The notes under the pieces were generated by a model. It was not told the DNA's origin and did no database searches. It worked only from the letters and a program-made list of their open reading frames with translations. Shown here in pieces: positions 33,666 through 47,000 of a stretch of 64,000 bases of DNA (the stretch's first letter is position 1; every line of letters starts with the position of its first letter). Position numbers and translations under genes: made by a program. The stretch lies in NCBI GenBank assembly GCA_005408345.1, contig SEMN01000045.1:558001-622000 (forward strand). The letters run 5' to 3'. This stretch comes from Macquaria australasica. Lineage: Eukaryota; Chordata; Actinopteri; Centrarchiformes; Percichthyidae.

Positions 33666-34602
33666 ATGCTATGTATCTGGTGGGGAAGATGTAGAGCCTT
33701 TCCTCTCCAGTGTGCCCAGAGACAGCATACTAAATTCATACTTTAAAAACTTTTTTAAGCTCACATGCTTAACGGAAGGAAAAAATAGCCTTTAAAGCAA
33801 AGTTCGTCCATGGCCTTTGCATTTTCCTTGAGTTGTAAATGAAGCAAAAGCAGTCTGCATCAGTTTGCTTTGTTCCCTATTGCAGTGATGATATACACCC
33901 AGCACATGATCCCAGCACATCCCTAGTGTTCTCTTCAAAATCCAGACCAAATCCTTACAATCAGCATCTCAACCGTGCATTCTGTTGCCTGCTTCACATC
34001 AACAACCAATTATTTGCAGAGGTACAGGCAGCCACCATGGGGATGACCTATTGCTGGGGTTACAGAGATAAGAGGTTACTTGAAGCTTGTTCCTCTAAAA
34101 AGTGGAGACAGCAGTGCATTTTCTTTCGTCCAATGATCTTCTTTGTTTTGAGTGGGTCTCTCTCTTGGGTTTTAGGTTTAAATGCCCTTCAGAGTCTCAG
34201 GCTCATTCCTTCCCTGGATGTATTTACAAAGCCCTAACCTTTTCACTGAAGCGCTGAAAGCAAGGGAAAAGCCCTACAAGAAAATAATTTCTTTTAAAAG
34301 GCTTTCTAGAGGTTTCTTGTAGATGGTGAGCTTCAAAAGTGATCACTGTCCTTACAAAGTGCTCGACTATGTGCTGACAGTCTTCCCTGAAAAAATATAT
34401 TTCAAATGATGTGTTTGAAATGTACTATGTAAACACTGAAAATTATTTAAAATGAAGCAAAACATTAACAAACAAACAATCATAATGAAAAGCAAGCAAT
34501 TAGTATGCTCAATGCAATATTAGCATCAGTTCTACAATATGTATAGCCAGACAGTATGCTTCAAATGTAGAGATTGACAAAATGGCAGCGCTGAAGCGCT
34601 TT

Positions 34603-34914
34603 GTTGGTTATTGATTGGTCCATTGACAGAAAAGTATTTGACAACTGATAAGCGATGAATTGTTTATGTCGTTTATGAAGGGCAAACATTTACTACTCTA
34701 AACCGAACACATGGATTTTCACCATTTCTTCAGTTTTACATCATTACAAATTTAATATTGACTGTTGGTCGGGCTAATCAAGCAATTTGAAGATGTCACC
34801 TTGGTCATTTGGACTTTTTTTTTTACTATTTTCTGACATTGTTTAGGCAAAACAATTTGTTAATTGAGTCAACAGATTAATGGATAATGAAAATCATTAG
34901 TCGCAGCCTTACAA
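34603..34914 (-). repeat. ATCGATTAATCG-family copy
   Basis: GACAGAAAAGTATTTGACAA at the left, TTTTCTGACATTGTTTAGGC and AAAATCATTAGTCGCAGCC at the right end. Diverged from the other copies. Confidence 0.6.
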
Positions 34915-36479
34915 AATAACCAGTAGGCAGTGTAACTAACTCTGAGCAAAATTATGCAAAAGATGGAAGAAGTGACATGAATCGTTTAATATAGTGGTAT
35001 GGACAAACATATCTGTTAATGTTATTTAGCTATTTCATTATGGAACTGTAACTTTGGCTATAAAATTCCATTAAATTGGGAGTGTGTATCCTTGGTGCGA
35101 TACAAATACTAATTTGTCGAACTCCCAGATCTGTTTCTGTCCAACATTACACCATCCAGGCTTTGGGACAGTGTTGTGTTGCTATCGGAAGCTGTGATGT
35201 TTTCCTCGCACTAGTCAATTCCTCGGAGATACCACAACCTTCAAAAACTAACTTTTGAGGCACAGAAACAAACATTTAAATACTGTATGTCACCTGATTT
35301 CAAAATAAGTGGTCTCTCCGAGGCTGGCAACTCCCCTAACTGCTTTGTAACTGCTTGTTACAAAATATAACACAGCTACACAGTTACAGTTTATTGAGCC
35401 TTTCGGGTATGGTTTACATAGTGCAAGTGCTCCCTAGTGTCTCAGGTGGCAGAAGGACACACTGACCTTTCTGGACCTTTCCTCTGATCATTTGTCATAA
35501 TAGTCTAAAAGCTGCCATCATCAGGTCAGAATTTTAGTAGAGCAGAAAAATGTTGGTGTTAGTTCAAGTTTCTGAAAAAATATTACTAGCATTAAAATAC
35601 ATAACTCTTTAAGTCTTTGTTGGCTGTTCCACATTCAATTTTTTCTATCTACAGTACTTTTTCTGGTCATGGTAATGATACCCACGACAGCCTAACCATC
35701 TACTTGAAACCTCTGTATCACGAAGTATGAAGAATTTGAACGGTGTTCTCTCCTATAATGGACACATCTATGCAACCCCATACATTATTGAGAACATTTC
35801 CCTCCTGCTGAGATTTGATCCAGCAGCTGAAGCACTAAACTCCTGAGTGATCTGCTGTCATCTCACCTTTCGCAGCAGCTGGAAAGCACCAACAACAGCC
35901 TCCCTTACCAGCAGTCCTACCCTGACTTCAACACAAGGATACAGTGCCTGCCAAATAAGGGGTAATGTGGGAGGGGGATCAATAGTGACATGGAAAATAT
36001 CGATTGATTTCTGTCACATAGATTAGTCACTCATGTCTGCCTGTTGGTGGTTTTCCACCTGCTGTGGTCATTCTATAATTGATGAGTGTACAGTCACTGT
36101 ATTCAGAACAGGCTGAAAGACGGGACTGGACTAAAAGACATTCAGGCACATTCGTCATGCAATATATCATATAATTCACATAATCATTCTCAGAGTGTAT
36201 TTTATGTAGTAATACATTCCAGAGTTAAAGGAGCATTGTTTTAGCTTTTGCACATTTTAGCACATTTACTACAAATCACATATATTTAACATCACTGTTA
36301 CCCACAGAGCTGAACTGAAAATATTCCTGTAAGTACTGAAAGCTGGCATCGAATGTCTGGTCAGATATGTAAAATCTTTTTTGTAGTTTTTGTATGGCTG
36401 CTCTTGTTTAGACAACTTTTAACATTTAATACGTTTGGCTTTTTTCTTAAATGAAGAGTCTACAGCCATGCTATGGCTC

Positions 36480-37060
36480 TGTCAGACTATACTTACAGTA
36501 GGCACAGTGGTGCTTTGAGCTAAATGCTAATGTCAGCATGCTAACATGCTCATAATGTCAATGCTAACATGCTGCTGTTTAACAGATATAATGTTTACCA
36601 TGTTCACCATCTTTAGCGTGTTAGCATGCTAACATTTGCTAATTAGCAATAAACACAAAGTACAGCTGAGGCTGATGGGAATGTCATTAGTTTTGGAGGT
36701 ATTTGGTCATAAACCAAAGTACTGGACAAATTCAAACTTTGACCAGATGGTGGCGCTAGAGGAAAAGTTAAGGGATCACCAAAGTTACTACATTCTGTGG
36801 GAGACATGGATGTCTGTACCAAATTTCATAGCAATCCATCGAATAGTTGTCCAGATATTTCACTTAAAACCAAAAATGTCAACCTCATGGTGGCACTAGA
36901 GGAAAGGTCAGGGGATCTCCAAAGTTATTAGGCTTCATTTTCTGGGGACCATGAATATCTGTACACAGTTTCATGGCAATCCAAATAGTTGTTAAGATAC
37001 ATGAGTCAGAGATAAGGTGGTAGACTGACAGGCCGACATCGCCATGCCGCTAGCATGGCT
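36480..37060 (+). repeat. Dispersed GCTAACATGCTAAC-type repeat, copy 1
   Basis: GCATGCTAACATTTGCTAATTAG, GATGGGAATGTCATTAG, CCAAATTTCATAGCAATCCAT and AACCTCATGGTGGC(A)CTAGA occur in the same order in copy 2 at 61115-61550. No open frame. Confidence 0.8.
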
Positions 37061-37510
37061 AAAATGTTTCTAAAAGTATCAAAAACATTGTTTTGGTATT
37101 GATACAGAATCTTAAACATAATGTTATTGGAACTAATATACATTCCAAGCCATACCGTTCTATTTTATACCTTTTTTACTGTTTATTTCTGCCTTCAAGG
37201 TGTGTTTCCTTTCATTTCATTACAGTATGAATGTCTACTTGTACAAACTTGCTACTGCTGAGTTAGGTAATCCATCACAGTTTGTGTAATGTCTGCTTTG
37301 TTATCAAAGTTTTGTCATGCAGTGCGTAATGCAACTCCGTGTGGACTTGTCAAATTACTGCACACAGAACTGTATTACCAAGTCAGCACAATAACCTAAG
37401 TCTGACAACAACTGCAGACATGATGTGCACAGTGAGGGAGGCAGAATAACTTTTGGAACTGGTTAATTTATCATTGCCCCCACCCCCTCCTCTCTCCTTC
37501 CCATGTGCAG

Positions 37511-37660
37511 GCGTACTGGTGAGGCTGCCCAGAGCAGGAGAAGCAGGAAAGAGCTGTGTTTTCGGAGAGAGGATCAGAGACGGGGAGAGAGAGAGAGTCT
37601 GGCTGAACATTCCTCAGGATGAAGAAAAGCAGTAGTGCACAGGGGGTTACACCAGGCGAT
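37511..37660 (+). CDS. pde4b: PDE4B1-type first coding exon
   Basis: Exon with acceptor after a C/T-rich tract (TGTGCAG|) and donor GGCGAT|GTAAGT. Coding starts at ATG 37619 and gives 14 residues, MKKSSSAQGVTPGD, in phase 0. It joins the exon at 42276, which starts in phase 0. Human PDE4B1 starts MKKSRSVMTVMADD over the same length, so this is the long-form PDE4B1 start. The 108 bp before the ATG are 5' UTR in this reading; a different frame (GERIRDGERERVW...) is open across it and stops at 37635, inside the coding part. Confidence 0.85.
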
Positions 37661-38052
37661 GTAAGTATTGATTTTTCCTACCGTCCATCTGTGCAACCAT
37701 GAATCCATTCATGCATTCATTACACCACCACTCAGGATGTCTTTTTCTCTGAAATCCCGCATCTCGCCTCTAAAGTTTACAGCCTAATTCTGCAGTTTGC
37801 ACAGTTAATGTAAATGTTGTAACGTTTGCCTTTCCTCTGTTTCCCTCCGAACAAAGACACAGTGAGCTATAGTGGGAATACACTGAGGCAGCAAGGTGCA
37901 GTATGTTTGTGCGGTGGTCAGTGACTCATAAACAGATGACTGTACTGTACACAACAGACCGCTATCCGGCAGGACATGCTGCAGAGAGCGAGGTGGTGTG
38001 TGTGTGTGTGTGTGTGTGTTGAAACAGAGATGGGGGGGTGAAGGACAGTGTG

Positions 38053-38087
<35 letters not shown>

Positions 38088-41000
38088 CATGAGAAAGAGT
38101 TAGGACGATGACAGAGAGAGTTGAGGAGTGACGCAGAGTTTAGAAGAAGGAGGCAGAGCGGGAAGAGGAGGGAAGGTGTTAAAAGACAGTTCACACCAGG
38201 AGACATTTAGGGCATTGACTGGATGGAAACATGGATGAGAGGAGGAAGGACAGAGATCTGACAGAGAGGCCCATCTGTTTCTCCTCCACTCCACCGGTGT
38301 TTATGACTGGGCAGGCAGGCCAGATCATTTACTTTGACATTGTCCAACAGGAGCTCAGAGGCCATGCTACATCCTGGATGAGGAACGTTTTTCTGCTGTG
38401 ACTGGCCTCCATCACCCTCTCACCCCCTAGAATTCATAACTGGCTAGTTAACATTTATGGTAATGCAAAAATATTGTAATAACTTTAATGGTGTTAAATA
38501 CACCATTTAATTAATCCAGTATAATTGCCAGTAATGTCAGGAATGATTAATGGTGATTTTTACTTTCATGCCAGCAGTGATTTTAATAAAAGCAGACACA
38601 TTTTTCAAAAGGTCGGCATCTAATTTTGGAATGAAAACCTTCAATTAATATCACCCAAAATGCTTATTATATTCTAATGGCAGGACTGTTTGTGCAGCAG
38701 GCTTCTTTAATGTTCAAAAGGTTTCTGTATTTCAGTGTACTACAATAGATAGCAATACTACGCTCAACAGCTTTCATGCTACTCAATAGTATTTCCCAAA
38801 GCCAATGATACATGTGAGGCACTGTAATAGCACCAGGGAAAACAGTGTTTATATATTTATATGTCAGTGTTTTATTAAGTTTGGTTTATTGACAACATTC
38901 TGATATATTTTATTAAAAATACAACATTTTTGTTGGGGATAGAACAATTAAGTCCTGGGTGTATTTCTATCATTGCCCTTGGCTTTTACACACTTCATCA
39001 AGCTTTTATCGAGATGGAAACAAGCATTCAGTGAAAACTTAAGAACTAGAAAACTGAATCATATGAACAAATAACATTTTTTCAAAAAGCAGACAAAGTA
39101 AAAAGGAACAGAGAAAAGAAATCATATCATAAAAGACCATGGTTGTGTGACATAGTTCAAGATGCAAATATCAATTAAGTATTAGTTAAATTATATGTAT
39201 GTATTATGTATTTTATCATGGTTATAGAAGCACATTTTCAAGCTAGTCATTTTTTTAAAGACATCTGCTATTCCACACCCTTGAGTGTCCATCTCCCACC
39301 TTTCATTCAGAATCTGTAGGTCCTCAATAATTAAAGCAGCCTCTAATTTCTTTTCTTTGGCTCCTAGATTCAATGATTCAGGCACTACATCGAGCCATGC
39401 TGTTAGAGCTTCCCTCCTAAAGCTGTCTCATTTGTATCACCTCCTTGAAAAAGGCTTTTTGGAAGTATCCCAGAGAACGCTGGAGTTGTTTAGGCTCTGC
39501 GGCCAAGAAAAGGCCTTTCATCTTCATCGAGAAAACACCCACTCCGCCTCTGTTTGACACTGGAGCAGCTACACTACCTCCATTTCAGACTCATTGTTTT
39601 ACCTTTCTCAGTTCCTGTCCTTTTATGACCATGTTCCAGCACATATGATAAATCCAAGTTTCTAAATTTACTGTTGATTTGAATTCTAAAATGATCAATG
39701 TCCTTATCCTACTCCTGGCTTACATACTGGCGCACACTCAGAGAAAATCAGCAGTATTTCCTCTTCCAAATGCCATTCGGACCCACGGACATGGGATCAA
39801 TGAAGAACTAGAATTACATGTCCAGACGTCAGAGATGCAATCAATAATTGATAAATAATTTGGCAGTGAAACAGCAATGGCACTGTGGCATATTGACAAG
39901 AGGCTATTTAGATCTCCTGCTTGTAACGTCTGTTTCCACTTGCACAATCACTTTCGTCAAAGAGAGTCGTCTGGACAGATTGATGTTTTGCCAGATTTAA
40001 TTTTCACCCCCTTTTCCCTGGGACAGGGAGAATGTGTCTTAAAGAGAAAGGCACAATAAATCAGACAAATTGCATTTCCTAGAAGGAGCAGGGGAGTCCG
40101 CAGAGCTGTGTTTACTGACTAAGGGAGGAAGGCAGACTCCCGTCTCTCTCTCTCTGTGGTTTCTAACTGTCTCCTCAGAGTCTTCCTGTGTCTCATTCAG
40201 AAATTTTTCCTTCCCTCTATTTTGTTGTTTACTCTCTCATTCATGTTTCCTCTTTGCTTCCCAATTGGCGTGTGTCCCTGCCATTGCTGTTCGTCACTTT
40301 CACTGGAAAGAGGAGGTGGGATGACTTCCTTCATGTGACACCACTCTGTTTAACTCCGCTCACTCGCTCATTAGTTTGAATTTGGTTACTTTTCATCCCT
40401 CACAGTACGCAACACTGTCATTTAAAAATTCCCGAGAGGATCTCTCTGTCCATGAGGAAGAGCCAATTTGGACTTTAAATGCTGTACTTTTATTGATGCA
40501 ATAAAGAAGACATTTTAATGGGAGCAGGTGACAGTGTTTCCTGCCCCTTTGGGAGAAATAACTTATAGTCAGAGACAGATGTGCAGGTGTTTTCAAAGTG
40601 GCCCTTTTTATTTATTTATTTTTTACCAATCTTAGGTAAATGTTACCAGTAAAAAAAAATAGCAGATTTTGAATTGAATCCTGTAGGATGATACATTTTA
40701 CTGTAGATATCAACTGTTTGATTTCTAGAGCTGAAACGATTAGTCGATTTAATTCATCCGCAACCATTTTGAACATTTAAAATTCCCAGGTTCTTGTCAA
40801 ATGTAAGGATTTGCAGTTTTTTTAAGTCTTCTCTGATAGTACATGGGATACCTCTGGGTTTTGGACTGTTGGTCGAACAAAACAACATTTAAAGACCTCA
40901 CCTTGGGCTTTAGGAAATAGTGATGAAAGGCGTTTTAACTATTTTCTGACATTCAGATTGATCGATAAAGTGAGAAATTAATCAGTAGATTCATCTGTAA

Positions 41001-44000
41001 TAGCCATAGAGATATAGGCTTATTGCAGATATATTAGTATTGGTGTATATGTTGGCTAGTAAGTAACAAGAAATTGCTGTACAGAAATGCCAAACTAGGT
41101 CTGAGGTCATTTGGAAACATTGTCGTCATTGCATAGTTTGTCCACTAGAGGGCACTGAGAACGTTGATTTTCAACTGTAAAATGTCCCACCTAGTCACAA
41201 TATTTAAAAACAAATTCGTATCAAGATTGTTGTTTATGTTATGTGTACTATCAGATTTTTTTAAGGTCCCAAATATGGATGTTTTCTAGCAACAAAAATT
41301 TAAGTAAATACTGTCAGTCAGGAGAGAATTAGTAGCTGATTGTGTGCAAGCTTGGTCTTGTCAAATTGTGGCGAGCTGTCAGCCCTGATGACAGTGAGGT
41401 CAGACTGTGGCTTCATTCTTTCTCCTTCTCACTCGCTGTCACAACCTCTTTCTTTCACACTCTTACACTCTTCTCTGGCGAGTCTCCCGCGCAACATACA
41501 CAAAATAGACAAATGTTTTCTTGTTTGCCAAAGCCATTGTTCATTTGAAGCCTGTCGGCACGTTTTATTTGCACTTGCATGCGGGGAACATAAAGTGGAG
41601 GGGTGATGTAGGCAGAATGCCTCTGTTTCCTCAGTGGCCTGGCTTGTTTACAACTCGTCATTACACTGAAGCACCCAGGGATCCTTACTGGGACCTTAAT
41701 TCACACTCAGCCAGGCACATGATTAAACACACAATTTATATTCAGCACAGCTCAATAAAAAGGTCAGTTCAGGTGTCAAGGGCCTGAAATAAGCTTTGAT
41801 CAAATGGTTAATTTTTCCAATATACAGTACATCACTTTGTTAAATCAGGGATATGTGCAGGGCAGGCAGATTGTTTAGTTAGTGTTTAAACATTTGTACT
41901 TCTTTGAGTCGCTGTAGAACAGTTGTGTTTATGTGTGCTCATTCGGCCTTCTTTTTTTTCTCTTTCTTTTTTTTAACCAAAAGCCTTTCTGTTATGCATT
42001 ACTTAATTCTTGTTTTTCTTTTTATTAATTTCCTTTTCATTGCTTTAACGTCTGGCTCCCTTAATTCTATTTAATCTTGTTGTTTTTGTGCTACTGTACA
42101 CAATAACATTTAATTCACCTTTTATATTTCAAGAAGGCACTGACATTTCACCCACATTTTCTACATATTTATTCGCCCCACAGCCTATCCGTAGGGAATC
42201 TTATGAGCCAATTTCATGAAAATCTATCTAATCCAATGGTGCAGTGACATTTTTGTCTTTTTTTTCTCCCCTCAGGAGAATAAGGAACCTCCTGCGGGAC
42301 AATTTTCCACAGGCAGCACCCTCGGGGTAGAGGTGTGCAGAGTCCACAGGCGGTTTTCTGGCAACCTGCAGCTGCCACCGTTGTCATGGCGACAGGCGGA
42401 AAAGGAGAGGGACAGGGGCTGGGCACTAACGCCCGAAGAAGATCCAGTGACCCGGACCAGACCCACAAGTCTGCCCATCGCCTCCCTGCCCCGCATCGAC
42501 ATCACACAGGCTGACCCTGACAGGTAAGGCTCCGAACCGCAAAGGACATCATCACACGTTGTAAAGTATCACTGCTTCTGTGGTTGTTTGCTGTCTGAGG
42601 AGGATTATAATACTTCTGGGTAATTTGTTAGTTTTATTTGTATGTAGGTCGTATGTAGTATGTAGCTTTTCGTTCTTAGCTTTATTTTGTTTTAGTCGAA
42701 AGGTTTGTTTTTTTGTAGGCCGCAGAATTTTCAGAACAAGCTGTGTGTTGGGAGAAAACACCAACCTCCCACTATCACCATCTACTTTTGACATTAGATT
42801 TGCAAATGAGCAGCAAACTCACTTGGCTGTGACATTTATATTTTTATTTTTGTGTGTGTTTTCAACGCCTTGTTTTCTTCTTAGTTTTAGTTGTTTCTTA
42901 CAATAATAACTGCAACCCGGTGCCCTGGAGAAGAACACACATTTTCTAAGGCATCAGATGGTACGAAATAATTTGGCAGTCATTTCATTGAATACACTGT
43001 TATTGTAATGTCTACCTCTGAGGCAGAACACAGTAGGCTGCTGTTCCATGGTAGCATTAAAGCAGGCAACATGTATAAAAGGGAGCTCTTACGATGGCTA
43101 CCACTTTACATTATTGAATGGCAATTTGCCACATACATCCTTTTTCTTTGAACCGATATGACTCACCCCACTATGATTATGGGCTCTCTTCAGAGACGTA
43201 TTCAGTCCATTGACTCTTTTGTCACTTGCTTTCATCTCTATAACACTTATACTCTGCTGTGCTGCTTCTTAAAAGCATGGCTTGCGTTCATCTGGATTAA
43301 AGGTCAGGAGCTGGAAAACTTTTGCTCTGTTTATTGCATGTCACTGTGGACGCGCCACAACTTTTAGTGCTGTTTTCCAGCTGTTATTGATTTGCCAATC
43401 GGCTTGTTGATGATAGTGTTTTTTGGGGGATTTTGATTTGCATTGTAAATATTGGAGGGGAGGGATGTCTGAAATATATCTACCAATCAAATTAATCATA
43501 AACTCAGAGCCATATTCTTCTGAGTATATGAGTGAATATTTGTTAGCACTGTATTATGAGTTCGATCTCAGGGAAGGAGAGATCTTGTCTTCAGTGTGTC
43601 TTTTTTGGGACCTGATTACAATACAATAACTCATTATTCTTTATTAACATAAAACCAGTGAGAGAAGGCCTCTGACAAACTGTGATTTCAGCTGTGTCTT
43701 GGGAAGGCCGTAGCTTTTAAATGGCAGGAGAGCACCATCACTCTTCTTGCTTCGGACTTGGTTGTGAAGCAGATGCACTGATGGAAGCCGGTGGAGAGAA
43801 CAGGGAGCTCAGGTCGCACCGGGCAGGCTCATGCAGTGTCGTTGCTGTTAATCCGGGCCAGAAACTCTCACCACACAGCTCACCGAGGTGCTTTCGCAAG
43901 CAGGCGATAAACAGGCATCTCCGTCGCTACAGACGCTTTACTGTGGCGAATGCCTGGTAAGGATTTGGTTGGTGTGTTTGTGTGAGAGGAAGAGAGCTGT

Positions 44001-47000
44001 TGCTTCACTCTGTTTGTCTGTATTTGTCAATTCTTATTTATTTATTGTATCCTTAAAGAGCTACAGCAGGTGCATGGTTATTTGGATTTATTTATTACCT
44101 CACACAGACCCTTATTTAGCAGCAGTTTATTGCAAGTTGCCAAAAATGCCGCTTCTTCAGGGTGATTCCAGGAGAGTGATTTATCAAATAGATTCCCCGG
44201 TATGTAAAGACACTGGAAACCGACACTGCTAATAACATATGAAGAGTGTGGCATGTCTTAAGTTAAGTCCAGTCAAGTTTATTTATAGAACCAAAAATCC
44301 TGTTTGTCTCAGAGGGCTTTACAATCTGTGCATTATACGACATTCTCTATCTTTAGACCCTCCATTCGGATAATGAACTCAAAAATGAAAGAGAAGGAAA
44401 GAAAACAATTGTGAGAAACCTCAGGCAAAGCAACAGAGCAGGGATCTTTTTCCAGGATGAACTCATACAATAGATACCATAGGTACAGAGTACACAGAAG
44501 TAGAAGTAGTAGAACTACAATAGTTTGGAATTTTGAGTTTGTTGAATAAATCTTATTCACATCCTGCATTGCTGTCTAGGCACATGCCCTTTCAGTGCTG
44601 CTTTTCTGTGTTGAAATGTGCAAAAGATGATGACATTCTTCCATCATAAAATGTTTCTGTTGTTGAAACATTGAAAAGTACAAGCTGAGCAGAGTGCCAA
44701 GTGTTTTTCCCTCTGGGATGTGCTGTGCTTTAAGAGAAACGTCTCCCTTGACCTCTGCATAGATAAATGCTCATCTTCAGCGATCATGATTGTTTAGTTG
44801 AGTAGCAGTTGTTTTATTCTCTGGATCCGGTGTGTGCAGTTGGAGTCGATGTTTTTAAAAATCTGTATTTATATAGCAGCCTGTTTCTTTTTCCCTCTGT
44901 TTCCACTCAGATGATAATGTGAGGCTCTGGTTCTTCTCAGTCTTCCAAATCTCACCCAGCCACACCATCAGGTTTGCTTTCAGCCTATTCAGGTACCTCA
45001 AGTGCCGAGTTAACTCTACTGATATATTGCAGATCTACAATATATAAACACTGACATAGTGTTACATTAAGACTGATTTTTTTGTCTAATAATACACTGT
45101 CCTCTGCCAGAACTAGAACATGAATGTTATTTTATGTTATATTAGGTCATTTTGTGAGGATAACAGTCTGACAAAGAAGTCCTGTCCATCCTAAATTGAA
45201 GACATTTATCGCTGAAATCTCAAATGCTTACCGCCAGGCTTTTCTACCCTTTAAAGAGGATGATTATTGCATCTCTTCACATGTTTTTGGCGACCATGTT
45301 GGACTGTAATATCGCTCGACAACATCTTGGGAACCTTGTCCCACACACCTCTACCCTACTAACAGTCCCTCGTCTGAGCATCTCACCCCTCCTCTTCCAC
45401 CTAAAAAATTCTTTGTTTTTGTTTTTTTACATCAGGAGTGAACTGGAGTCTTACTGTCTTCTCCTGTGTTTCCTGATAACTCTATTTTAATTCTTAATGG
45501 AGGAAAATAAACCTTTGTGAAATGGCTTTATCAGTTTCAAAGAGACTTGCAAAGGTGAAATTTGTTGTCTGAAATTGTCTGTAAATGTGGTGATTGTGAT
45601 TTTTAAGTAGATGTGACCTGAAAGAGGTGAAAGGCCATTGTTCACAAACACAGATGATTTTTTGCCCCTGATAAATAGATACATTACACCATATGCACAA
45701 GTTTCTAAATTGGCAAGTAAGTGAAAATGTGGATTTTCCACTTTTAATACCTCCTGTTTCACTGTAAACTCTAGTGCATGTGCTTTTATAGGACATCATA
45801 GGTGGCCAAGTGAAGGGCGGGGCTGGATGATGAATGCACTGACTAATCTGTGGTGGTTTAATATAGAGGGGAAAAGGACAGGCGGTCAGATAAACAGAGC
45901 GAGTCCATTCCCTGTGCTCCAGCCCAGATCTGCTTGTTGGTGTCTGCCAAGCCTACGTTATTCCAGCACGTGGCCTCTTACTGCACAGAAAGGGGGTCTT
46001 TCACCGTGTGTGTGTGTGTGTGTATGGGTGTATGAGCGAGCAGCCACAGTATCAGTGCTTTTTGTTGCCCGATGAGGAGGGAGGAGGTGGAAGGGAGAGA
46101 ATAATGCCACGGAGGTCCCCTAGGTGCAGAGTTGGGCACTTTGACTTCAGCGAGGAAGTGGTCAGTAGAGCACACCTCTCGGCTCCCAGGTGATTCTTTA
46201 GCACTTGTCTTTGAAATATTTCTCTCATTTTCTTTTTTAAAAACATGTTATTTAGCTAAATTGTTAATCTAGACTGTCTCTTTAAGCCTCTCTTTCTTTT
46301 CTCCCTACATGTGTGTCTAGATGTTTTAGAACGATTGCATCATTTTTAGATTGCAATGTGAAATTCGAACCTTGCAGTACATTGCCAAAAGAAATTGTTT
46401 CCAAAAAGGAAAAAATAAAGATTCATTGTAGCAGTCCGTCGCTGCGAGCTTTACAGTATGTCAGGATCTACAGAAATGATGCGTGGTTGACATTACTGTG
46501 GTTTCCTGCCTGTGTCAGATTAAGAGCTTAGATTGCTGCAGGTAGAGCATGTTGTTAATGTTGTGAAGTTGGGATTTGGATGACGCAAAGCGCAACGCAG
46601 ATGACGTTAATCGTTCTGCACATTTCACATTAATCTGAGCTTCTCTGGCAGAGGTGTGGGACTGAGAGTGTCTCAGTGGGACATGCGCCTGGTTAATCCC
46701 ACATGTTGCAGGAATTATTGAAGTGGGGGGGGGGGGGGTAATATGTGGGGCAAGTAGTCCAATATAAGATAGATTTTAGAGGAGCTGGTGAAAGCTATAA
46801 AATGTGTGATTGGTTGTTTTCTACTTTCTACTAAAAATAAAATGTCAATGTGTCTTATATGTCAATATACAGACTGGACCTGTGTGCATATTGTTATTAT
46901 CCAAGCTAAACTCAGGAGTTAGTGAGAGCTTCTTTTTTTTTTTTTAATTCATGATTTGTGGCATCTGTTGTTCCATGTGGCATTGATACTTTGACCTTTC

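Larger units (their letters stand above)
28089..37510 (+). other. Long pde4b intron, repeat-bearing
   Basis: About 9.4 kb with no recognised exon. It holds ATCGATTAATCG-family copies (28338-28550, 31049-31150, 33393-33665, 34603-34914), a C17 run at 30640-30656, and a longer dispersed repeat at 36480-37060. The stretch 28.57-29.08 kb (AAATCTGATCAGATC near its end) is probably another old DNA transposon, not classified. Confidence 0.5.
37661..42275 (+). other. pde4b intron after the PDE4B1 start exon
   Basis: Contains two (GT)n tracts (37995-38019, 38055-38083) and an ATCGATTAATCG-family copy (40727-41000). No exon was recognised. Confidence 0.5.
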
